The notes under the pieces were generated by a model, which saw nothing but the letters and a program-made list of their open reading frames with translations, had not been told where the DNA came from and did not search any database. Positions 1 through 4,974 of a DNA stretch of 7,113 nucleotides are shown in pieces (the stretch's first letter is position 1; every line of letters starts with the position of its first letter). Source of the stretch: Burkholderiales bacterium (GTDB taxonomy: Bacteria > Pseudomonadota > Gammaproteobacteria > Burkholderiales > Burkholderiaceae_E). Both the position numbers and the translations under genes were made by a program. The stretch is taken from positions 1 through 7,113 of the forward strand of contig JAIYAG010000613.1 in assembly GCA_027489195.1 (NCBI GenBank). The letters run 5' to 3'.

Positions 1-87
1 CAGGGGGAGGGCGATCGCCGCGGCGGCGAGCAGGCGGCGCAGGGTCGCCGCCATCGCGGGCGAGGGTGGGACAGGTCGACGTGCCAT
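1..87 (-). CDS. N-terminus of an exported protein (partial, runs off left edge)
   Basis: Only the first 29 codons are in the window and the frame is open to the edge. The ATG at 87-85 is preceded by a very strong ribosome binding site on the minus strand (GGAGGAAGGAG at 105-95), seven bases upstream, which supports this start. The peptide begins MARRPVPPSPAM, then has a basic TLRR stretch followed by a hydrophobic run (LLAAAAIALPL). That is the n-region and h-region of a Sec-type signal peptide, so the mature product is probably periplasmic, outer-membrane or secreted. A second Met at residue 12 (base 54) would give a tighter signal peptide but has no comparable ribosome binding site. The function cannot be told from this fragment. 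The gene lies 136 bp downstream of the reductase gene on the same strand. Confidence 0.6.
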   Translation of the reverse strand, partial: MARRPVPPSPAMAATLRRLLAAAAIALPL

Positions 88-223
88 GCGGGGACTCCTT
101 CCTCCGGGACGCGCCACCGTCGCCCGTCGTGCCGACGGCGCCCTGCGATCCCTGTCGCGAGTCTAGGCGGCGGTGCCGGTCGGGGCGTCGCCGTCCGTCA
201 GCCCCGGCCGTGCGCCTGCCCCG

Positions 224-1069
224 TCAGGCGGGTCCCGGCAGCCAGGCCGCCCGGTGATCGCGTGCGTAGTCGGCGAACCCGCGGGGCACATGGCCCGTGA
301 CCCGCTGCACCGCGTCGGTCACGCGCTCCGAGTAGCCCGCCTTGAAATAGCCCAGGATCAGGTTCAGGAACTCGGCGTACGGCCTGGGCAGGCCTGCGCC
401 CAGCAGGGCCCCCAGCATCTGCTCCGGCGTGATGTCCTGATAGCGGATGCTGCGGCCCGTCTCGCGGCTCAGGTGCCTGGCCACCTCGTCGTGGTCGAGC
501 GCCTCGGCGCCCGTCAGGTCGAAGGCATGGCCGTCATGGGCATGATCCGACAGCAGCGCGGCCGCCACGCCGGCGATGTCGCGCGCATCGATGAAGCTGC
601 CCTTGGCGGATCCGACCGGCAGGAAGATCGTGTCCTGCTCGCGGATGCCCTGCAGCCAGAACGTGTTGAAGTTCTGCATGAACCAGTTGGGGCGGATCAC
701 GTTCCAGGGCAGGCCCGAGGTGATCAGATGCTGCTCCGCCCTGGCCAGCGGCGCGCCCGGGTCGGCGTCTGCGCCCATCGCGCTCATCAGCACCACCTTC
801 TCGAGGCGGCGGGCACGCGCCTCGTCGATCAGGCGGCCGAGCAGCTCGTCCTGGTTGACGTGACCCGGGGGCGACAGGAGGAAGGCCGCCTGGATGCCTT
901 CGAATGCCTGCGAGAGGCCGCGGCCGGTCAGCAGGTCGAGCGCGACCTGGCCGGGGCCCGCCGTGGCGCGGCTGGTGGCGCCGACCACCTCGTGGCCCTG
1001 GGCCGTCAGCAGGGGCGCGAGGGCGGAACCGACCGTGCCGTGGGCACCGATGACGAGGATCCTGCTCAT
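224..1069 (-). CDS. NmrA-like NAD(P)-binding oxidoreductase (atypical SDR)
   Basis: This is a 281-residue cytoplasmic protein. It opens with a beta strand and a glycine-rich dinucleotide loop, MSRILVIGAHGTVG (GxxGxxG at residues 8-14), typical of atypical SDRs that bind NAD(P)H. Family-like landmarks follow: VVLMSAMGA (92-100) for the central strand, E112 and the SGLPWNVIRPNWFMQNF region (118-134), and the FIDARDIAGVAAALL segment (159-173). The YxxxK dyad of classical SDRs is not apparent where expected, which fits the NmrA/quinone-oxidoreductase-like group; these act as reductases or as redox sensors. The start is supported by GGAG at 1079-1076, six bases before the ATG. The same frame stays open far upstream, but that stretch is antisense to the AraC gene and is not coding. 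The gene is divergent from the AraC regulator, which probably controls it. The substrate is unknown. Confidence 0.88.
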   Translation of the reverse strand: MSRILVIGAHGTVGSALAPLLTAQGHEVVGATSRATAGPGQVALDLLTGRGLSQAFEGIQAAFLLSPPGHVNQDELLGRLIDEARARRLEKVVLMSAMGADADPGAPLARAEQHLITSGLPWNVIRPNWFMQNFNTFWLQGIREQDTIFLPVGSAKGSFIDARDIAGVAAALLSDHAHDGHAFDLTGAEALDHDEVARHLSRETGRSIRYQDITPEQMLGALLGAGLPRPYAEFLNLILGYFKAGYSERVTDAVQRVTGHVPRGFADYARDHRAAWLPGPA

Positions 1070-1153
1070 TCGAATCTCCGATACGTGATTGGGGGAACAG
1101 CCAGTGTCGAGGGTGAAGGATGAACGACAAATGGCTTTGGGTTCAGTTAACAT

Positions 1154-1177
1154 GTCCGAAAGTCCGAGTTGTCGGAC
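1154..1177. promoter_or_regulatory. Candidate operator: three GTCCGA half-sites between divergent genes
   Basis: GTCCGA occurs at 1154-1159 and 1162-1167 in direct orientation, eight bases apart. It occurs inverted (TCGGAC) at 1172-1177. The second and third copies form a perfect 6 bp palindrome around GTTG. The site lies just upstream of the AraC start codon, in the 120 bp gap shared with the reductase gene (1070-1189). This is a natural position for autoregulation and control of the neighbour. I see no convincing -35/-10 pair in the gap. The inverted pair could also act as a small hairpin in the AraC mRNA leader. Confidence 0.4.
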
Positions 1178-1189
1178 GACGAGGTTTCG

Positions 1190-2209
1190 ATGGATCTCCT
1201 CTTCGACCTGTTCCACCAGAGCGGCCTGAGACGCCGTCTGCTCGATCTGAGCCGCCTGCCGTCCGACGTCGCACTGAGGTTCCCGTGCGAGCGGAGCATC
1301 GGTTTCCATGTCGTCACGCGAGGACGCGCCTGGGTGCATGCGCCGGATCTGGCCGAGCCGCTGGCGCTGTCGGCCGGCGACGTCGCACTGATGGCTCGCG
1401 GCTGCGAGCATGTCGTGGCGCCGAGCGCCTCGCTGCAGGGTCTGTCGACCCGCGTGATGCGGCCCGCCGCCTTGGCCGGTGACCGGCTGCTCGACGATGG
1501 CCTCCTCGACAGCGACGCGCCCGACGACCGACTGCCCGAGTCCGGCGCCTCGCTCATCAGCGGCGCCTATCAGCTCTGGAACGTACCGATGCATCCTTTC
1601 TTCGGTCAGTTGCCCGCCTGGCACGTGGTGCGCAGCGACCAGATGCCTCGTCTGGGTCCGCTGTCGCTGACCGTGGCGCTGCTCGGTCAGGAGGCCGCCC
1701 GGCGCGAGCCCGGGGCCGAGCTCGTGCTGCACGGGCTGCTGGACGTGCTCTTCACGTACCTGATGCGCGACATGCTGGCCCGGCACGCCCCCGATGCCGG
1801 TTTCAGTCGGGCGCAGCGCGATCCGCCGGTGCGTCGCGCGGTGACGCTGATGCATGCCGACTGCGCCCATCCCTGGACGCTCGACGAGCTCGCCCATCAG
1901 GTCGGACTGTCGCGAACCGGGCTGGCCGAGCGGTTCCGGGAGGCCATGGGCGACACGCCGCTCAGCTACCTGCGAACCGTGCGGCTCCAGAAGGCGATGC
2001 GACTGCTGTCGGAAACCGAGCACAAGCTCGAGGCCGTGGCCGCCGAGGTCGGCTACCAGGACGCGTTCGCCTTCTCCAAGGCCTTCAAGCGTCTGGCCGG
2101 CGTGGCGCCACGCGAGTTCCGCCAGCGTGATGCCGAGGAGCGGCACTCGCCCTGGCGTTTCGGCGCCGCCGACGCGCTGGGGGCGCTGCCGGGGCTTCGG
2201 GCGGTCTGA
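1190..2209 (+). CDS. AraC-family transcriptional regulator
   Basis: This is a 339-residue DNA-binding regulator. The N-terminal part (about 1-195) resembles the cupin-type effector domain of the group that begins MD-LL-DL: MDLLFDLFHQ, then FHVVTRGRAWVH (39-50) and a GDVALMARGCEHVV strand (63-76). The C-terminal part (about 212-311) is the two-helix-turn-helix AraC domain. The first HTH is near WTLDELAHQVGLSRTGLAERF (229-249) and the second near LEAVAAEVGYQDAFAFSKAFK (280-300), closing with the conserved AGVAPREFR. I chose the ATG at 1190 because GAGG sits five bases before it and the family usually begins MDxL. A TTG at 1169 in the same frame would add seven residues and lies inside the candidate operator. 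The divergent reductase gene is its likely target; the effector is unknown. Confidence 0.92.
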   Translation: MDLLFDLFHQSGLRRRLLDLSRLPSDVALRFPCERSIGFHVVTRGRAWVHAPDLAEPLALSAGDVALMARGCEHVVAPSASLQGLSTRVMRPAALAGDRLLDDGLLDSDAPDDRLPESGASLISGAYQLWNVPMHPFFGQLPAWHVVRSDQMPRLGPLSLTVALLGQEAARREPGAELVLHGLLDVLFTYLMRDMLARHAPDAGFSRAQRDPPVRRAVTLMHADCAHPWTLDELAHQVGLSRTGLAERFREAMGDTPLSYLRTVRLQKAMRLLSETEHKLEAVAAEVGYQDAFAFSKAFKRLAGVAPREFRQRDAEERHSPWRFGAADALGALPGLRAV

Positions 2210-2270
2210 GGCCGGCCCGGGGCTGCGGCCCCGCCCCGGTGGCCTGAGGGCCCCGCCGAGTCGGCCTCAG
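2206..2270. terminator. Nested inverted repeat between convergent genes, probable two-way terminator
   Basis: CTGAGGCCG (2206-2214) and CGGCCTCAG (2262-2270) are perfect 9 bp inverted repeats. Inside them is a second hairpin, CGGGGC (2218-2223), loop TGCG, GCCCCG (2228-2233). The outer arms contain the stop codons of the AraC gene (2207-2209) and of the convergent Nudix-MBL gene (2269-2267). No T-tract follows on either strand, so it is not a textbook intrinsic terminator. The position and GC-rich symmetry still suggest shared 3' ends for both transcripts. Confidence 0.5.
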
Positions 2271-3925
2271 GCGCCGAGCGCCGTCCACCGGTCGCCGTCG
2301 CGCCCGGCGCGCCCGTCGTCGACCAGCTTCTCCAGATGCGCCAGCAACGAACGCTTGGCCACCGGATAGAGCGCCGGCTTCACGTCGTCGTAGGCATGCG
2401 GCACCAGCTCGTCGAGCGTGCCCGGACCGCTGCGGGCCAGCGCCGCGGCGACCTTCGCCTCGCGCGTGAGCCGATGGGCGATCAGCTTGCGCATCGCCGG
2501 CTCCGCCGGCCCGAGCACATGGCCGTGGGCCGGCAGGATGAAGTCCACCGGCTCGGCCGCGAGTCGGTGCAGCGAGTCGAGGTAGGCGACCATGTTGCCG
2601 TCGGGCGGATCGACCACCGTCGTCGATCCGTTGAGCACGTGGTCGCCCGAGAACAGCAGCCGGTCCTCCTCCAGCACCAGGCACAGGTGGTTGGCCGCAT
2701 GGCCCGGGGTGTGGACCACCCGCAGCGTCGAGTCGCCGACCTGCAGGCGCTCGCCGTCGGCGAGCTCGCGGTCCGGGACGAACTCCGAATGGGCCCGTGC
2801 CGTCGGGGCCGAGGACAGCCCCAGGATCGGCACGTCGCGCCCGATCGCCTCGCGCAGCATCGGGGCGCCCGGCGAGTGGTCGGGGTGCGAATGTGTGCAG
2901 ACGATCAGTCTCAGGTCCTCGCCCACCTCCGCGGCGATCCGCGCGATGTGCGCCGGCAGGGCCGGACCCGGATCGATGACGATGCAGCCGCCCGCATCGC
3001 CGACGATGTAGGTGTTCGTCCCCGGGCCGGTCATCATGCTCGGGTTGGGGGCGGTGAGGCGCCGCACGTTCGTGCGCAGCCTGACCGGCCGCTCGCTCTG
3101 CCAGTCCAGGTCGTGCACCACCTGCCCGTCGGGGGCCACCATCTCCAGCTCGCCGAAGGCCATCTCGTCCTCGGTGTAGCGGGTGTCCTTGCCCGCCACG
3201 CGCCCACCCCGGGGGCAGGACGTGAAGACCTTCTGCTGCGTGCGGCAGGCCTCCAGCACCGATTCCGCCGTCTCGAAGCGCTCGAGCTGGCGCAGCGTGC
3301 GGATCGTCGGGAAGATCATGCTGAAGTTGCCCTCGGCGTGGCGCTTCAGGCCGGTCGCCGGGTGCACCCAGACCGGCTCGAACTGCTCGGCGCCATCCGG
3401 GTCAGGCGTCTGGCCCGCCGGCATCGGGGCGACGAAGAAGCGCACGTCGAAGCGCTTGGGCAGGTCGCGGTCCGTGATCCAGTGCGACATCCAGCCCGTG
3501 CGGTCGACCGCGAGCTCCAGGCCCTCGCGTTCGAGCTGCGCGTACAGGTCGCCGTCGTGCCCGCGATCGAGCGTGGTCGCGAACGACGGGTCCGCAGGCT
3601 CGTTGGTGCCGCGGCGCCAGGCGAGCAGCACGCCCAGTTCCTCGAAGGCTTCGCGCAGCGCCGCCGCCGCGAAGTGACGGTGCTGCTCGTCCTGGTCCGG
3701 CCGGGCCCGGGCCGCGGTCAGTGCCGCAGGCGAGGCGTCCGCCTTGTCGAGCGCGCCCCCCGGGAACACGTAGGCGCCGGGTGCGAAGCTCGCCGTCGCC
3801 GAGCGGCGGGTCATCAGCACCTGCAGGCCTTCGGCCGGGTCGTCGCGCAGCAGCAGGATCGTGGCCGCGGGGCGGGGCACCACCGGCTCGCGCCAGCCGT
3901 GCAGCAGCTTGTCTCGTCGGATCAT
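2267..3925 (-). CDS. Nudix hydrolase fused to metallo-beta-lactamase-fold hydrolase
   Basis: This is a 552-residue cytoplasmic protein with two enzyme domains. The N-terminal part (about 15-230) is a Nudix domain of the NUDT19/NUDT8-like kind. APGAYVFPGG (48-57) leads to the helix REAFEELGV (91-99), with the box split by about 20 extra residues as in NUDT19, and later the PTIRTL motif (206-211). Characterised relatives hydrolyse CoA and acyl-CoA at the diphosphate. The C-terminal part (about 295-552) is an MBL-fold domain like LACTB2. It has THSHPDH (344-350), giving H345, H347, D349 and H350, then HTPGH (405-409), SGDH with D428, and PAHGH (465-469). All metal ligands are present. Residues from about 485 resemble the winged-helix tail of that group. 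The start at 3925 is the first ATG after the upstream gene's stop; its ribosome binding site is weak (GGGATACCGACG before ATG). It is probably co-transcribed with the gene 49 bp upstream. The MBL substrate is unknown. Confidence 0.88.
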   Translation of the reverse strand: MIRRDKLLHGWREPVVPRPAATILLLRDDPAEGLQVLMTRRSATASFAPGAYVFPGGALDKADASPAALTAARARPDQDEQHRHFAAAALREAFEELGVLLAWRRGTNEPADPSFATTLDRGHDGDLYAQLEREGLELAVDRTGWMSHWITDRDLPKRFDVRFFVAPMPAGQTPDPDGAEQFEPVWVHPATGLKRHAEGNFSMIFPTIRTLRQLERFETAESVLEACRTQQKVFTSCPRGGRVAGKDTRYTEDEMAFGELEMVAPDGQVVHDLDWQSERPVRLRTNVRRLTAPNPSMMTGPGTNTYIVGDAGGCIVIDPGPALPAHIARIAAEVGEDLRLIVCTHSHPDHSPGAPMLREAIGRDVPILGLSSAPTARAHSEFVPDRELADGERLQVGDSTLRVVHTPGHAANHLCLVLEEDRLLFSGDHVLNGSTTVVDPPDGNMVAYLDSLHRLAAEPVDFILPAHGHVLGPAEPAMRKLIAHRLTREAKVAAALARSGPGTLDELVPHAYDDVKPALYPVAKRSLLAHLEKLVDDGRAGRDGDRWTALGA

Positions 3926-3974
3926 CGTCGGTATCCCGGACGGGTGGGTGCGTGAGTCGGGGCGCAGGCTGCGC

Positions 3975-4838
3975 TCAGGCCGCCGTCGGTCCGGCCGCAG
4001 CCGGCGGCTCGAAGCGTGCACCGAAGCGCGTCGCCAGGTCGTGCGCCCGGGCGAGGAACGCGTCGGCCCCGATCCGCTGCATCTGGGCACGGGCCTGCGT
4101 GGCGTTCGTCGCGAGCGCTACGCCGAAGGTCTGCGTCAGCGCGCCATCGGGCGTGTCCGTGGCGACGTCCAGGGCGCCCAGGCAAGCGGCGTACAGAAGC
4201 CGATCCCTGATGTCCGCGGGGTCGAGCTGGCGCGAGCGGCGCTCGAAGGTCTTCAGTCCGGACCAGAGCTCCGGGGGCTCCGACGTGTAGTCGTAGAAGC
4301 CGCCGCCCGCGGCGCGGCCGGCCCGCTTGTAGCCGTGCGCCATCTTCTCGACGACGTACACCGCCGATTTCTCGAGCGGGCGAGGGGGGAGGGCGGCTGC
4401 GGTCGCAGGGGCGTGTGCGTGGTCGTGGTCGTGGTCGTGGGCGTGATCGTGATCGTGATCGTCGTCGTGATCGTGGCCGTGCGCAGGGGCGTGCGCGTGG
4501 CCGTGGTCGTGGCCGTGATCATGGCCATGCGCGTGATCGTGACCATGCGCGCGGCCGTGTTCATGGCCATGGGAATGTCCGTGATCGTGGCCCGCGGCAT
4601 GCCCGTGGCCGTGGCCGTCCATCGCCGCATGCAGCGCGTGGTCCACGACATCGAGGGACATCGCATCGAGGATCGCGAACGGTCCCGCCTTCAGGCCCGC
4701 GTCGTGTGCAGCCGCCTCGATCGCGGCGGCGCCGATGCCGTCGCCGAGCAGGGTCAGGGCTTCGTTGAGCAGCGCGGCGGCCGCCGGGTGCTGGTACAGC
4801 GCGGCCGGAACCTCCGCGGGGAGGGGGGAATGCGGCAT
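3975..4838 (-). CDS. Orphan 3-hydroxyacyl-CoA dehydrogenase C-terminal-domain protein with histidine-rich insert
   Basis: This is a 287-residue protein with no signal peptide. Residues 14-70 match the first C-terminal helical repeat of FadB/FadJ-type dehydrogenases: ALLNEALTLLGDG (22-34) and AGPFAILDAMSLDVVDHAL (51-69). Residues 155-195 match the next conserved stretch, with VVEKMAHGYKR and GGGFYDY (178-184). Residues 205-279 resemble the second repeat, ending FLARAHDLATRFGARFEPP. The NAD-binding Rossmann domain and the crotonase domain are absent, and no remnant is visible upstream. In my alignment the catalytic Asn-Arg of the family (NR in FYVNRIL) is HP here (H17-P18), and the GFP-GG signature of the second repeat is lost. 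It is therefore unlikely to be a working dehydrogenase; an acyl-CoA-binding, scaffold or partner role is a guess. Residues 76-142 are a histidine-rich insert replacing a short loop. The ribosome binding site before the ATG at 4838 is weak. A 13-base palindrome (3962-3974) directly follows the stop. Confidence 0.75.
   Translation of the reverse strand: MPHSPLPAEVPAALYQHPAAAALLNEALTLLGDGIGAAAIEAAAHDAGLKAGPFAILDAMSLDVVDHALHAAMDGHGHGHAAGHDHGHSHGHEHGRAHGHDHAHGHDHGHDHGHAHAPAHGHDHDDDHDHDHAHDHDHDHAHAPATAAALPPRPLEKSAVYVVEKMAHGYKRAGRAAGGGFYDYTSEPPELWSGLKTFERRSRQLDPADIRDRLLYAACLGALDVATDTPDGALTQTFGVALATNATQARAQMQRIGADAFLARAHDLATRFGARFEPPAAAGPTAA
4413..4613. repeat. Degenerate hexanucleotide tandem repeat encoding (Xaa-His)n
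   Basis: The plus strand reads as repeated variants of GTGGTC, GTGATC and GTGGCC over about 200 bases. On the coding minus strand these are GAC-CAC, GAT-CAC or GGC-CAC, that is Asp-His and Gly-His pairs. It encodes residues 76-142 of the 287-residue protein: 30 histidines in 67 residues, all at even positions, with Gly mixed with Asp in the first part and mostly Asp after residue 122. The synonymous codons vary, so the array is diverged rather than freshly expanded. Such arrays are prone to slippage in six-base steps, which keeps the frame. Confidence 0.85.
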
Positions 4839-4944
4839 GGGGCGTCTCTCGGGCCGCAGGGGTGCGGCGATGCGCGCAATGATATCGCCTCGCCGCGCGC
4901 GGGCCGTGCGCCGATCGGAACGGTGCCGTGCGAGTCAGGCAGAG

Positions 4945-4962
4945 TCGGCGCAAGCGCGCCGA
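4945..4962 (-). terminator. GC-rich hairpin after the c-di-GMP gene, possible terminator
   Basis: TCGGCGC (4945-4951), loop AAGC, GCGCCGA (4956-4962) forms a perfect 7 bp stem. It begins 12 bases past the stop codon of the GGDEF/EAL gene on the minus strand. No T-run follows, so it could be a weak or Rho-assisted terminator or simply a 3'-end stabilising hairpin. The remaining gap to the next start (4838) holds a TATCAT at 4884-4879 resembling a -10 box, but no good -35 box. Confidence 0.4.
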
Positions 4963-4974
4963 TCCGTCGGGCGA

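Noticed and set aside
181..206. CGGGGC/GCCCCG inverted repeat after the reductase stop as a terminator
   Set aside because: It has a 6 bp stem with a 14-base loop and no T-tract; such matches are frequent by chance in DNA this GC-rich.
1070..2146. Extension of the reductase frame upstream to give a 640-residue minus-strand protein
   Set aside because: The extension is antisense to the AraC gene and low-complexity. The Rossmann start MSRILVIGAHG at 1069 with its ribosome binding site is clearly the true N-terminus.
2336..3955. 539-codon open frame on the plus strand
   Set aside because: It is fully antisense to the Nudix-MBL gene, whose catalytic motifs are unmistakable. Its product is arginine-, histidine- and valine-rich with no recognisable domain, which is typical of high-GC shadow frames.
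4413..4613. CRISPR array or other spaced repeat
   Set aside because: The units are six bases without spacers and encode a continuous Asp/Gly-His peptide in frame. It is a coding simple-sequence repeat.
4879..4907. Sigma-70 promoter for the His-rich protein gene (TATCAT at 4884-4879)
   Set aside because: The -10 match is good but the region 17 bases upstream is pure GC with no -35 similarity, so I do not call a promoter.
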